Assembly: GCA_002162095.1 (NCBI GenBank)
Contig: CP021424.1
Location: forward strand, 2,418,001 to 2,482,000
Length of the DNA stretch: 64,000 nucleotides
Direction: 5' to 3'
From: Armatimonadetes bacterium Uphvl-Ar2
Lineage (GTDB): Bacteria > Armatimonadota > Fimbriimonadia > Fimbriimonadales > Fimbriimonadaceae
How positions within the stretch are numbered: the first letter of the stretch is position 1; every line of letters starts with the position of its first letter. The notes under the pieces were generated by a model that saw only the letters and a program-made list of their open reading frames with translations, was not told where the DNA came from and did not search any database. Both the position numbers and the translations under genes were made by a program. This document shows positions 51,491 through 60,727 of this stretch, one piece after another.

Positions 51491-52774
51491 CTACGCCAAC
51501 GCCCGCTCCAAGTCGGCGATGATGTCGCGCGGGTCTTCCAGCCCGATGCTCAGCCGCAAGCCCCCGGGCAGAATCCCGCCCTGCATCTGCACTTCCGGCG
51601 CAATCGCCGAGTGCGTCATCGAGGCCGGATGCTCAATCAGCGTCTTGATCTGCCCCAGCGACACCGCCAGGGTCACACTCAGCGCGTGGGCGGCAATGTG
51701 GTTGCTCACGCGCATGGCCGCCTCGTAGCTCTCCTGCAGGCTCCCGCGTAGGCTAAAGAACAGCATTGAACCCGGCGCGAAATTGCCATCGTAATCCCGC
51801 ATTTGCCGCTCGGCCAGGGCCCGCTGGGGGAAGTCCGCCCGCCCCGGGTACCACACCTGCGCCACGGCCGGGTGCTCGGCCAAGTAGTCCGCCACCAGGG
51901 CGGCGTTGCGCTGCTGCACTTCCAGCCGGTGGGGGAGGGTCGGCAGGCCGTAGACGCTGACGTGCCAGGCCGTATCAGGCGCGATGCTCCCCCCGAAATC
52001 CTTGCGATAGAGCAAGAGATCCGTCTCTGATCGGCGCGGCCCGATGACCACGCCCCCCATGTTGGTGCCAAAGCCGCCGATGTGCTTGGTGAGGCTGTGC
52101 ACCACAAAATCAATGCCGTGGGTGAGCGGGCGCTGGCCAAACGGCGAGGCGAACGTGTTATCCACAATGCTGACCACGCGCTGGTCGGCGGGGCGGGTGG
52201 CGTTCACCTCGGCCACCACGCGGGCCACCATTTCCAGGTCAATCAGCTCCATGGTGGGGTTGGTGGGGGTCTCGAAGTAGACCACGCGGGTTTCCGGGCG
52301 GATGGCGGCGCGGAGGGCGTCTTCGTTCTGGAAGTTGGCCAGCGTGTGCGTGATGCCAAAGCGGGGTAGCCAATTGACCACGTGGCTATAGGTGCAGCCA
52401 TAAATGGCCGGCGGCATGACGATGTGGTCTCCCTGGCGCACATGGATGCCGATGGCGGCGGCGATGGCGGCCATGCCCGTGGCGAAGACGACAGCGGTTT
52501 CGCCCCGCTCGGCAAAGGCCAGGTTCTCCTCCAGCATGCCGCTGCAGGGCTCATCCAGCCGCTCATAGATGTAGATAGGGGTGGCGGTGTCGCGGTTGAT
52601 GTTGGGGTTGGCGAACTGCTGGAACCCGGCGGCGCCCCGCTCGGCGCTGCGCAGGCGGAACGTGACGGCGGTGGTGATCGGGGGCGTGATGTGGTCTTGG
52701 AAATCCCACTTTTCACTCCGGAACTTGCCGTGGATCAAAACCGAGCGATCACGATAGTGGGGGCCTTCTGCCAT
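51491..52774 (-). CDS. Cys/Met metabolism PLP-dependent enzyme
   Basis: 427 residues of the cystathionine gamma-synthase/methionine gamma-lyase/O-acylhomoserine sulfhydrylase group. PLP lysine K230 in HSLTKHIGGFG; YERLDEPCSGMLEENLAFAERGETAV is split by the usual N-terminal features, and VVYFETPTNPTMELIDL, VDNTFASPF and a late TLAVSLGQIKTLIEHPASMTH are typical. The specific reaction is not resolved. A full consensus promoter (TTGACA-17-TATAGT) directs a transcript starting at or beside the ATG. Confidence 0.93.
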   Translation of the reverse strand: MAEGPHYRDRSVLIHGKFRSEKWDFQDHITPPITTAVTFRLRSAERGAAGFQQFANPNINRDTATPIYIYERLDEPCSGMLEENLAFAERGETAVVFATGMAAIAAAIGIHVRQGDHIVMPPAIYGCTYSHVVNWLPRFGITHTLANFQNEDALRAAIRPETRVVYFETPTNPTMELIDLEMVARVVAEVNATRPADQRVVSIVDNTFASPFGQRPLTHGIDFVVHSLTKHIGGFGTNMGGVVIGPRRSETDLLLYRKDFGGSIAPDTAWHVSVYGLPTLPHRLEVQQRNAALVADYLAEHPAVAQVWYPGRADFPQRALAERQMRDYDGNFAPGSMLFFSLRGSLQESYEAAMRVSNHIAAHALSVTLAVSLGQIKTLIEHPASMTHSAIAPEVQMQGGILPGGLRLSIGLEDPRDIIADLERALA

Positions 52775-52780
52775 TTCTTG

Positions 52781-52809
52781 ACTATAACGACCGGGGTCCG
52801 GTTTGTCAA
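52781..52809 (-). promoter_or_regulatory. Consensus sigma-70 promoter of a leaderless gene
   Basis: TTGACA (52809-52804), 17-bp spacer, TATAGT (52786-52781), then 6 bases and the ATG at 52774. The best anchor that TANNNT next to start codons is a true -10 in this genome. Confidence 0.85.
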
Positions 52810-52878
52810 ATCACGCTAACAAAATTGTGGGCCGATGTTGAGGGGCGAAAGGAAATGATGCAAAAGGGGCGTTTTGGC

Positions 52879-52918
52879 AAAAGAAAAGCCTCCCGGCCCA
52901 TTGCGGGCGAGGAGGCTT
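52879..52918 (-). terminator. Intrinsic terminator of rpmE
   Basis: AAGCCTCC (52886-52893) pairs with GGAGGCTT (52911-52918), and on the minus strand the stem is followed by TTCTTTT. It lies about 30 bases past the rpmE stop. Confidence 0.85.
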
Positions 52919-52946
52919 GGTTTGGATTCCCCAAGTGGGGAAGGGT

Positions 52947-53195
52947 TCACTTCTTGGCGCGATCGCGACCGTAGCGCTGCATGAACTTCTCGACGCGACC
53001 GGCGGAGTCCACAATGCGCTTTTGGCCCGTATAGAACGGGTGGGTGAAGGCGCTGATGTCGAGGCGGATCACGAAGTGGTCCACGCCGTCAATCGTGCGC
53101 GTTTCGTTGCTCTTGGCCGTCGACAGGCCGGGCCACTCATGTTCACCGTCAACCCAAAGGACGGGGTTGTTCACCGGATGCGTATCGGCCTTCAT
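52947..53195 (-). CDS. rpmE: 50S ribosomal protein L31, type B
   Basis: About 82 residues. The C-terminal HPFYTGQKRIVDSAGRVEKF is the L31 signature. Type B (zinc-free, often called rpmE2) is indicated by the absence of CxxC pairs and the longer N-terminal part (MKADTHPVNNPVLWVDGEHE). The ATG 53195 matches the family start and has AGGAAC upstream; an in-frame extension of 24 residues further upstream is not conserved. Confidence 0.93.
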   Translation of the reverse strand: MKADTHPVNNPVLWVDGEHEWPGLSTAKSNETRTIDGVDHFVIRLDISAFTHPFYTGQKRIVDSAGRVEKFMQRYGRDRAKK

Positions 53196-53327
53196 AATTC
53201 TCAGTTCCTGGCCCCCGTCCTTGCACCGTGCAAACACGAATGGGCGCGAAGACAAATAATGGCACACCCGGCGGGGCGCCGCGAGGTCCGTGGCCCATTT
53301 TGGGCCGATTTTCCCCCTGCTTCGCCT

Positions 53328-53975
53328 CTACTTCGCCGGCCGACGCCAGTGGCTGCGCACCAGATCGGTGTCGGTCAGCGCCTCTTCCTTCACAAACTCC
53401 AGACCCATGCTGGCCAGGGCATCCAGTTCTCGGCGTAGCAGCGGCCAGGGCACCGGCCCCCATTCGGCGTCTTCGGGGCGGATGCGCGTGATGATCCAGA
53501 GTTCTCCGCCGGGAGCGAGGAGGGAGGCGATGGCCCGGCTGGCGGCGGCGCGGCTTTCCGGCGGCAAGGCCTGCAGCGTATAGACTTCGACAACCCAATC
53601 AAAGGCGCCCAGGCGCTCAGGCGGCAACGCGAAGAGGTCGGCCTGCTCGTATTGCACGCGGGCGTCGGGCCACCGTTGCTTCGCCCACTCGATGGCGGTA
53701 GCGCTGACATCAAACGCCCATACCGAATCTGCGCGCGCGGCCACCCATTCGGCGTCATCCCCCAGCCCACAGCCCACCACGGCGGCACGCCCGCCAGGGG
53801 CTGGTTCCTGCAAAAGCGGATGCGGCGCGAGGTCGGCCCAGGGCACACACCGGGCGTCGCCATCCGCTGCTTGATACAAAGGCTCGAACCACTGCGAAGG
53901 CTGGCCCTGCTCGCGGGCACGATTGGCCAGGCGGGCTGCCGCCTTGCGCACCTCAATGTCTACCGGCTCGGGCAT
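53328..53975 (-). CDS. Class I SAM-dependent methyltransferase
   Basis: 215 residues. The SAM-binding glycine motif is AVVGCGLGDDAEWVA (about residues 65-79), followed by acidic VWAFDVSATAIEWAKQRW and later QADLFALP, VVEVYTLQALPPE. An N-terminal cap with QWFEPLY suggests a thiopurine-methyltransferase-like small-molecule enzyme. Substrate unknown. TATACT lies 8 bases before the ATG. The preceding gene on this strand is outside the operon. Confidence 0.87.
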   Translation of the reverse strand: MPEPVDIEVRKAAARLANRAREQGQPSQWFEPLYQAADGDARCVPWADLAPHPLLQEPAPGGRAAVVGCGLGDDAEWVAARADSVWAFDVSATAIEWAKQRWPDARVQYEQADLFALPPERLGAFDWVVEVYTLQALPPESRAAASRAIASLLAPGGELWIITRIRPEDAEWGPVPWPLLRRELDALASMGLEFVKEEALTDTDLVRSHWRRPAK

Positions 53976-53983
53976 GCTCGTCT

Positions 53984-53989
53984 AGTATA
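53984..53989 (-). promoter_or_regulatory. -10 element (TATACT), leaderless methyltransferase start
   Basis: TATACT on the minus strand, then 8 bases, then the ATG at 53975. Confidence 0.6.
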
Positions 53990-54125
53990 GCGAGGGGGCC
54001 GATACGTGTAGGTTTTCCCCTTCCTGGGTCCGAGAATGGCGGCGGGTAACCTCCGCTGAAGTGCCGTCCTGCGCCAAAGGTGCCGTGGGCTGGCTAAATC
54101 CCAAACCAGGATTTGTAGCCTCAAC

Positions 54126-56819
54126 ATGAGCGAAAAGCGCGTATATCTGTTCTCGGAAGGCGATGCCTCCATGCGAGATCTTCTCGGCGGTAAAGGTGCG
54201 AACCTTTCGGAAATGTCCAACATCGGACTCCCGGTGCCCCCGGGCTTCACCATCACTACGGCGCAATGTATGGAGTATTACGCCAATGGCCGCCAAATGC
54301 CGGCGGAACTGATGGGCCAAGTGCGGACGGCCGTGGAAGCGGTGGAGAAGGACCTCGGCAAGTCGTTTGGTGGCAGCACCAACCCGCTGCTGGTTTCGGT
54401 CCGCTCCGGGGCCAAATTCAGCATGCCGGGCATGATGGACACGATTCTCAACCTGGGCCTCAATCCGGACACCCTCAAGGGCCTGATCCAAGAAAGCGGC
54501 AGCGAGCGCTTCGCTTACGACGCCTATCGCCGCTTCATCATGATGTTCTCGGCGGTGGTGCTGGACCTGGAGAAGTCGGTCTTCGAGCACGCTTTTGACG
54601 CCAAGAAGAAGAGCCGGGGCATCAAGCTCGACACCGATTTGACCGCGCAAGACCTGAAGGAAGTCGCCAACGAGTTCCTCGCGATTGTGCAGAAGGAAAC
54701 GGGCAATCCGTTCCCGACCGACCCCTGGAAGCAACTGGAACTGGCCATCGAAGCCGTGTTCAAGTCTTGGAACAACGACCGCGCCATCGTTTACCGCCGC
54801 ACCGAGCGGATCCCCGACGAAATCGGCACCGCCGTCAACGTGCAGGCGATGGTCTTCGGCAACCTGGGTGACGACTGTGGCACCGGGGTGGCCTTTACCC
54901 GCGACCCCAGCACCGGCGAGAACTACCTCTACGGCGAATACCTGATGAACGCCCAGGGCGAAGACGTCGTGGCCGGCGTCCGCACCCCCGTGCCGATCAG
55001 CGAACTTGAAAAGCAGAACAAGGCCGTCTACGACGAGTTTGTGGCCATCTGCAACCGCCTGGAAGGTCACTACAAGGACATGCAGGACCTGGAGTTCACG
55101 ATCGAAAAGGGTCGTCTGTTCATGCTCCAGTGCCGCACGGGCAAGCGCACCGGCCCCGCCGCTGTGCGCATTGCCGTGGAAATGGTGACGGAAAAGCTGA
55201 TCGAGAAGGAAGTGGCCGTGCAACGCGTGACGGCCAGCCACCTGGACCAGCTTCTGCACCCGCGCATTGACGATGTTTACGTGACGGATCGCGGCATCAA
55301 GGCCGTGGCCCGAGGCCTGGCGGCCTCCCCGGGTGCTGCCGTGGGCAAGGCGGTCTTTGACGCCGATACCGCTCTGCGACTGGGCGATGCGGGCGAGAAG
55401 GTGATTTTGGTTCGCGACGAAACGAACCCGGATGACGTGCACGGCATGCTGGCCGCGCAGGGCATCCTCACGGCGCGTGGGGGCAAGACCTCGCACGCGG
55501 CGGTGGTGGCCCGCGGCTTCGGCATCCCGTGTGTGGCGGGCTGCGAATCGCTCCATGTGGACCTGCGCACGCGCTCGTTCACGGTGGACGGCCAGACGAT
55601 CCACGAAGGCGACATCATTAGCGTGGACGGCAGCACGGGCGACGTGTTTCTGCAGCAGCTTCCGCTTATTGCTCCGGACGTGAGCGGCCACTTTGGCACG
55701 CTCATGGAATGGTGCGACGAGTACCGCCGACTGGATGTGCGCGCCAACGCGGACAACCCGCGTGACGCCCGCCAGGCGCTGGAATTTGGCGCGCAGGGCA
55801 TTGGCCTTTGCCGCACCGAGCACATGTTCTTTGAAGCGGACCGGCTGCCGATCGTGCGCGACATGATCCTCGCCAAGAGCGATGCCCAGCGCGAAGCCGC
55901 CCTCCTCAAGCTTGAGGTGGTGCAGCAGAGCGACTTCGAAGGCATCTTCGAAGCGATGGACGGCAAGCCGGTCACGATTCGCCTGATCGACCCGCCGCTC
56001 CACGAGTTCCTTCCCAACCTGGTGGAACTGAGCAAGGAGGTGACGGAACTTCAGATCGCGGTGAATTCGCTGGGTGGCGATGCCATCAAGGCCCTGCTCG
56101 AAGAGAAGCGCGCCCTGCTGCAAGCCGTGGAGAGCATGCACGAATCGAACCCGATGATGGGCCTGCGCGGTGTGCGCCTCAGTATCGTGTTCCCGGGCAT
56201 CGTGGCCATGCAGACCCGCGCCATCATGGCGGCGGCCTGCAAGCTGACGAAGCGCGGCGTGAAGGTTCACCCCGAGATCATGATCCCGCTCGTGGGTCAC
56301 GTGAACGAGCTCAAGGTGGTGCAAACGCAGCTGGAAAGCGTCGCGACCGAAGTGCAGGAAGAGTGGGGCGTGAAGGTGCCTTACATGTTCGGCACGATGA
56401 TCGAAATCCCGCGCGCCGCCCTCACGGCCGACGAGATTGCCGAGTTCGCTCAGTTCTTCTCGTTCGGCACCAATGACCTCACGCAGATGACGTTCGGTTA
56501 CTCGCGTGATGACGCCGAAGGCAAGTTCCTCAAGGACTACGTGGAGCAGAAGATCCTGCCCTACAACGTGTTCGAGACGATCGACCGTGGCGGCGTGGGC
56601 CAACTCATGCGCATGGGCGTCGAGAAGGGTCGCGCCCAGCGGGCTGGACTCAAGTGCGGCATCTGCGGAGAGCATGGTGGCGATCCGGAATCCGTGTACT
56701 TCTGCCACGAGATCGGCCTGGACTACGTAAGCTGCAGCCCGTTCCGCGTGCCGATTGCTCGCCTCAGCGCAGCGCAAGCCGCCCTGCAAGAGCGGGTCAA
56801 GGTCACCCTCGACAAGTAA
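54126..56819 (+). CDS. ppdK: Pyruvate, phosphate dikinase
   Basis: Interconverts pyruvate, ATP and Pi with phosphoenolpyruvate, AMP and PPi, supporting gluconeogenesis or PPi-linked glycolysis. 897 residues: nucleotide-binding lobe (GGKGANLSEMSNIGLPVPPGF, SVRSGAKFSMPGMMDTILNLG), swivelling domain with phospho-histidine H457 in ARGGKTSHAAVVARGFG, and the PEP-binding barrel (GIGLCRTEHMF, MIPLVG, FGTNDLTQMTFGYSRDD, and CGICGEHGGDP). A TAGCCT ends 4 bases before the ATG. Ends in a strong terminator. Confidence 0.97.
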   Translation: MSEKRVYLFSEGDASMRDLLGGKGANLSEMSNIGLPVPPGFTITTAQCMEYYANGRQMPAELMGQVRTAVEAVEKDLGKSFGGSTNPLLVSVRSGAKFSMPGMMDTILNLGLNPDTLKGLIQESGSERFAYDAYRRFIMMFSAVVLDLEKSVFEHAFDAKKKSRGIKLDTDLTAQDLKEVANEFLAIVQKETGNPFPTDPWKQLELAIEAVFKSWNNDRAIVYRRTERIPDEIGTAVNVQAMVFGNLGDDCGTGVAFTRDPSTGENYLYGEYLMNAQGEDVVAGVRTPVPISELEKQNKAVYDEFVAICNRLEGHYKDMQDLEFTIEKGRLFMLQCRTGKRTGPAAVRIAVEMVTEKLIEKEVAVQRVTASHLDQLLHPRIDDVYVTDRGIKAVARGLAASPGAAVGKAVFDADTALRLGDAGEKVILVRDETNPDDVHGMLAAQGILTARGGKTSHAAVVARGFGIPCVAGCESLHVDLRTRSFTVDGQTIHEGDIISVDGSTGDVFLQQLPLIAPDVSGHFGTLMEWCDEYRRLDVRANADNPRDARQALEFGAQGIGLCRTEHMFFEADRLPIVRDMILAKSDAQREAALLKLEVVQQSDFEGIFEAMDGKPVTIRLIDPPLHEFLPNLVELSKEVTELQIAVNSLGGDAIKALLEEKRALLQAVESMHESNPMMGLRGVRLSIVFPGIVAMQTRAIMAAACKLTKRGVKVHPEIMIPLVGHVNELKVVQTQLESVATEVQEEWGVKVPYMFGTMIEIPRAALTADEIAEFAQFFSFGTNDLTQMTFGYSRDDAEGKFLKDYVEQKILPYNVFETIDRGGVGQLMRMGVEKGRAQRAGLKCGICGEHGGDPESVYFCHEIGLDYVSCSPFRVPIARLSAAQAALQERVKVTLDK

Positions 56820-56840
56820 CCCTCCGCGGGATCGCAAGAG

Positions 56841-56881
56841 TCAGGCATCGGCACAGAAGGTTCGGTGCCTGATTTTGATTT
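56841..56881 (+). terminator. Intrinsic terminator of ppdK
   Basis: A 10-bp stem (TCAGGCATCG / CGGTGCCTGA, one G-T pair) followed by TTTTGATTT, about 20 bases after the ppdK stop. Confidence 0.88.
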
Positions 56882-56898
56882 AAAGACCCTCGGTTTGG

Positions 56899-56904
56899 TA
56901 CATT
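56899..56904 (+). promoter_or_regulatory. -10 element (TACATT), leaderless start
   Basis: TACATT, then 6 bases, then the ATG at 56911; a TTGATT 18 bases upstream of the hexamer is a plausible -35 and overlaps the ppdK terminator tail. Confidence 0.55.
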
Positions 56905-56910
56905 CTGCCA

Positions 56911-57327
56911 ATGGGACAGGACGACCATGACCGCCGGAATCAGGAGCCCGCGCCGCCGCCCCGCGCGCCGCAGTCTCCACCTCCCAATCTGTACGACGGC
57001 CAGTACGGCAAGCAACCAAGCGTGCCCAACCCCTACGCCAGCGGACAGTACTCACACCAGCGGCCCGCCGAACAGGATCCGGGATTCCTCAAGTACGTGC
57101 TCCCCATCCGCACCTCGCCGTGGGCGATCCTCTCCAGCTATTTGGGTTTGGTTTCGGTGCTGTTGGTGTTCGCACCGTTTGCGCTCATCACGGGCATCCT
57201 GGCCCTCAACCAGATCAATAACTCGGACAAATGGGACGGCAAAGGACGGGCGTGGTTCGGCGTGGTGATGGGGGCGCTGGGCACTATCGGATTGATTGTG
57301 GTGATCGCCATGCGCTCGGGCGGCTGA
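56911..57327 (+). CDS. DUF4190 domain membrane protein
   Basis: 138 residues. The N-terminal 55 residues are polar and proline-rich (EPAPPPRAPQSPPPN), low complexity. Two helices follow (about 70-93, WAILSSYLGLVSVLLVFAPFALI, and about 115-133, WFGVVMGALGTIGLIVVIA) with the conserved GILALNQI and GRAWFGVVMG of DUF4190. Function unknown; often found as a small envelope protein. Separate transcript from ppdK. Confidence 0.8.
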   Translation: MGQDDHDRRNQEPAPPPRAPQSPPPNLYDGQYGKQPSVPNPYASGQYSHQRPAEQDPGFLKYVLPIRTSPWAILSSYLGLVSVLLVFAPFALITGILALNQINNSDKWDGKGRAWFGVVMGALGTIGLIVVIAMRSGG

Positions 57328-57376
57328 ATTCTGGCCCTCGGCCAAGAGAGGGAAGCATCGGGTAAGACTCTGAGGC

Positions 57377-58702
57377 ATGAGTGAAACCGCCCCGGCCGGC
57401 AAGCGAAAGATGCCCCAGCACACCAAGATCTTCGTCGGGTTGCTGCTGGGCGCGATGGCCGGTGCCATTGCCCAGAGCGTGCTGCCGGACGGAACCGCCA
57501 ACCAGGCGCTCAAGGACTTCAACGCCAACTGGGCGACCCCGCTCGGCGACATCTTCCTCTATCTCATCTTTATGGTGGTGGTGCCGCTCCTCTTCAGTGC
57601 CCTGGTCAACGGGGTGGCAGAGATCGGCGAAGCGGCCAAGGTGGGCCGCACCGGCCTGCGTGCGTTACTCCTCACCATCATTCTCAGCGGCATTGCGGTG
57701 GGTATTGGCCTGGGCGGGGTGAACCTGGTCAAGCCCGGCGCCGGCATCAGTGACGCCGAACGCGAGCGCCTCACCGCAGGAATCAACGCCGAAGAGGCCA
57801 AGAAGAAGGCGGAGGTCAAGGCCGAGGCCGACGAGCCTCCGGTGTGGGGGATCATCCCCAAAAACCCGCTGAAGGAAGCCAACCGTGCCCTCACCGGCGG
57901 CATCTTGCCGTTCATGTTCTTTGCGCTTGTGTTTGGTTTGGCGCTTGCAGCGGTGGAGCCTGAACGGGCCGCGCCAGTGAAGAACTTCATCGAAGGGCTC
58001 TTCTTGGTCAGCCAGAAAATGGTGGAGTTCGCGATGAAGTACGCGCCAATAGGCGTGTTCTTCCTCGTGTTCCGGGCGGCCAGTAGCCTGGGGGCCAACG
58101 CAGTGGTGGCGGTGGGGCAGTACGTCATCTTGGTGCTGGCGGCCTTGGCCCTGCACATGTTTGTCACCTATCCGATCTTCCTCAAGTTCGTGGCGAAGCG
58201 GGACCCGGTGCAGTTCTTCCGGCAATGCAAGGAGGTGATTCTCACCGCGTTTAGCACCAGTAGTAGCAACGCCACGTTGCCGGTGGCCCTGCGCGTGGCC
58301 GAGCAAGAAGTGGGCTTGCCACGCAAGACCTCCTCGTTTGTGCTCACCGTGGGGGCCACGGCCAACCAGAACGGCACGGCACTGTTCGAGGGCATCACCA
58401 TTCTCTTCCTCGCTCAGTTCGCGGGGGTCAACCTCGATTTCAGCCAGCAACTCACCATCATGGGGCTCGCCATCCTCGCGGGGATTGGTACAGCTGGGGT
58501 GCCGGGGGGCGCCTGGCCGATGATCGGGGTCATCCTCGCGAAGTTTGGGATTCCGGTGGAGCTGATTGGCGTGGTCATTGGGATTGACCGCATCCTGGAT
58601 ATGAGCCGCACCGTACTCAATGTTGTGGGCGACATCACCATTGCGGCGTGCGTGAGCGAATTGGATGGTCTTGGAATGGAAATCCCCGAAGGAGTGGATT
58701 GA
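57377..58702 (+). CDS. Dicarboxylate/amino acid:cation symporter (DAACS family)
   Basis: 441 residues with about eight helices and two re-entrant loops. Family motifs: TSSSNATLPVALRVAE (first hairpin serine-rich motif), TVGATANQNGTALFEGITILFLAQFAGVNL (the NMDGT position, here NQNGT), and GVPGGAWPMIGVIL. The charged insert at about 115-160 (ERERLTAGINAEEAKKKAE) is longer than usual. Imports glutamate, aspartate or C4-dicarboxylates with cations. TAAGAC lies 8 bases before the ATG. Confidence 0.93.
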   Translation: MSETAPAGKRKMPQHTKIFVGLLLGAMAGAIAQSVLPDGTANQALKDFNANWATPLGDIFLYLIFMVVVPLLFSALVNGVAEIGEAAKVGRTGLRALLLTIILSGIAVGIGLGGVNLVKPGAGISDAERERLTAGINAEEAKKKAEVKAEADEPPVWGIIPKNPLKEANRALTGGILPFMFFALVFGLALAAVEPERAAPVKNFIEGLFLVSQKMVEFAMKYAPIGVFFLVFRAASSLGANAVVAVGQYVILVLAALALHMFVTYPIFLKFVAKRDPVQFFRQCKEVILTAFSTSSSNATLPVALRVAEQEVGLPRKTSSFVLTVGATANQNGTALFEGITILFLAQFAGVNLDFSQQLTIMGLAILAGIGTAGVPGGAWPMIGVILAKFGIPVELIGVVIGIDRILDMSRTVLNVVGDITIAACVSELDGLGMEIPEGVD

Positions 58703-59634
58703 CCTCCCGCGAAGCCGACAATCCTCAGGCCATCCAAGATAGCGCCGTCGCCTGGCGGCTAGCGGTCGATGCGTATCAGCGGGACGATATCCTGTTGGCT
58801 TACGATCTGGCGCGCCCCCACGTGGGGGCGCACGGGGGCCAGATGCTCAACTTTTGGCACTCGATTGAGGCCGAATGGCGCACCCGCATGGCCCTGCGCA
58901 TGGCGAGCGTGGCCGCGGATATCACCGTCGAGTGGCCCGCTGACCTGGAGCCTGACCCCGTGGACCTGGAGCAGGTGCGCGAGGCCCGCGAGGACGTAGC
59001 GGAGCGATTTGGCTGGCAACCCTCGGCGCCGCTGACGATTTGCTTGCTGGACCCGCGCCTGGATGTACGCTGGTTCCCGTACCGAGGCGGCTACTACACC
59101 AACCGGGGCTCGCACCATAAGATCGTGCTGCCGGGCGGGTTGCTGGGCTACGACGAATTCGGGCGGGCTTTGAGCCACGAGATCGCCCACTCGATGGTGG
59201 AAGAGCGAGCCGGTGGCCTGTGCCCGATTTGGATGAACGAGGCCGTGGCCCAGATGGCCGACCGAACTTCAACCCGGGGAGCGTGGCGACGCTTTCAAAG
59301 CCACCTCTGGACCTGGCTGGAGCCCCGCGAACTGGACCAAGCCTTTGGCGCGAATCGCCTGGATGACCCCGGCCAGCGCGTGCTGCGTGCTTACATGCAA
59401 GCCTGCCTTATTGGGCAGTGGCTGGCCCGGCGTGGGCCAAACCCGGGTGAGCGCCAGTTGGGGGCCACGCTGGATGCCTTTACCGACAACGGGCTTTGGA
59501 AGGATCTGTGGCTTCGTATCCGGGGCTATACAGCCGCCGACGAGGCTATCCGGCAAGTGTTTGGCCTGGGCGAGGATGAACTGTTCCGCCTCGCCCAGCC
59601 TGCAGGTGGTACCTCCGCCGAAGACGAGGGCTAA
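58699..59634 (+). CDS. Putative zinc metallopeptidase (gluzincin, peptidase MA-like)
   Basis: About 311 residues. The catalytic motif HEIAHSMVEE is at about residue 158 (HExxH followed by an E further on in WMNEAVAQMA), the gluzincin arrangement of the MA-like family. No signal peptide. TTG 58699 is chosen because it overlaps the symporter stop as TTGA and has AAGGAG 5 bases upstream, pointing to coupled translation; a longer frame would start inside the symporter gene. Substrate unknown. Confidence 0.78.
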   Translation: MTSREADNPQAIQDSAVAWRLAVDAYQRDDILLAYDLARPHVGAHGGQMLNFWHSIEAEWRTRMALRMASVAADITVEWPADLEPDPVDLEQVREAREDVAERFGWQPSAPLTICLLDPRLDVRWFPYRGGYYTNRGSHHKIVLPGGLLGYDEFGRALSHEIAHSMVEERAGGLCPIWMNEAVAQMADRTSTRGAWRRFQSHLWTWLEPRELDQAFGANRLDDPGQRVLRAYMQACLIGQWLARRGPNPGERQLGATLDAFTDNGLWKDLWLRIRGYTAADEAIRQVFGLGEDELFRLAQPAGGTSAEDEG

Positions 59635-59708
59635 AGAGAGGTATAGATAGGTGGGGCGGCGCAACGACGGGCCGCACTTGATACGGTTTTCCGGAAGGTC
59701 TGATCACA

Positions 59709-60725
59709 GTGGCGCAAAAAGCCCAGCAAGAAGCTCAAGTTAGTCCGGCCGATCTAGAACGTTTCTATCGAGAAATGGTCTTGATCCGCCGCTTCGAAGA
59801 CAAGTGCAATATCGCGTACCGCCAGGGTCTGGTGGGTGGCTATATGCACGTTTACATCGGCATGGAAGCCACCGCGGTCGGATGGAACGCGGCGCTCAAG
59901 CCGGGTTGGGACTACGTCATCACGGCGTATCGCGACCACGCCCAGCCGCTCATCATGGGCAGCGACCCCGTTAAGGTGATGGCCGAGATCATGGGTCGCT
60001 CCGGGGGTTACTCCTTTGGGAAGGGTGGTTCGATGCACATCTACGACATCGAAAACTGCTTCTTTGGCGGATGGGGCATCGTGGGTGGTCACACCCCGCT
60101 CGGTGCGGGTCTCGCCTTTGCGGCCAAGTACCGCAAGGAAGATCGCGTCACCATCTGCTACTTGGGTGACGGGGCCTCCAACGCCGGCGTGTTCTTCGAA
60201 TCGCTGAACATGGCCGCCCTCTGGGATCTGCCGGTCATCTTCATCATTGAGAACAACGAGTTCGCGATGGGCACGCGCTTGGAGTACCACGCCGCCGATA
60301 CGCAGCTCTACAAGCGCGGCGAGCCGTTCGGGATCAAGTCTGAGCGCCTGGACGGGATGGATGTCCTCCAAGTCAAGGCGGATGCCGAGCGCATTGTGAA
60401 CTGGGTGCGCGAGAACCAAAAGCCGTACCTGGTGGAAGTGATGAACTACCGCTTTGCGGGCCACGGCGCGGCCGACAACGACCGCCAGCTGTACCGCACC
60501 AAGGAAGAGGAAGACGAAAACACGAAGCGCGACCCGATTGCGCGACTGGAGAAGTACCTCACCGAGAACAACCTGATGACCGCCGAAAAGATGGAGGCCA
60601 TCAATGTGGAGATTGAGGAGCGAGTGGAGGCGATTTACGAAGAAGCCGTGAACTCCCCGCACCCCGAACCGCACGAGGTTTACGCCCACGTGTACAGCGA
60701 CATGGAACCGGAGAAGGGCCACTAA
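59709..60725 (+). CDS. pdhA: Pyruvate dehydrogenase E1 component, alpha subunit
   Basis: Thiamin-diphosphate-dependent decarboxylation of pyruvate as the first step to acetyl-CoA. The TPP motif GDGASNAGVFFESLNMAALW followed by IIENNEFAMGT (about 157-192), GKGGSMHIYD, and YRFAGHGAADNDRQLYR are typical. 338 residues. GTG start with GGAAGG about 9 bases upstream in a short leader. Partner subunit follows 2 bases later; E2 and E3 are not in the window. A branched-chain or acetoin dehydrogenase is an alternative specificity. Confidence 0.93.
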   Translation: MAQKAQQEAQVSPADLERFYREMVLIRRFEDKCNIAYRQGLVGGYMHVYIGMEATAVGWNAALKPGWDYVITAYRDHAQPLIMGSDPVKVMAEIMGRSGGYSFGKGGSMHIYDIENCFFGGWGIVGGHTPLGAGLAFAAKYRKEDRVTICYLGDGASNAGVFFESLNMAALWDLPVIFIIENNEFAMGTRLEYHAADTQLYKRGEPFGIKSERLDGMDVLQVKADAERIVNWVRENQKPYLVEVMNYRFAGHGAADNDRQLYRTKEEEDENTKRDPIARLEKYLTENNLMTAEKMEAINVEIEERVEAIYEEAVNSPHPEPHEVYAHVYSDMEPEKGH

Positions 60726-60727
60726 TC

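Noticed and set aside
53982-56837. A very long open frame antisense to ppdK (about 950 codons)
   Set aside because: It mirrors the ppdK codons, is rich in H, R, V and L without domain motifs, and the sense strand has unmistakable PPDK signatures. High G+C with biased third positions produces such shadows.
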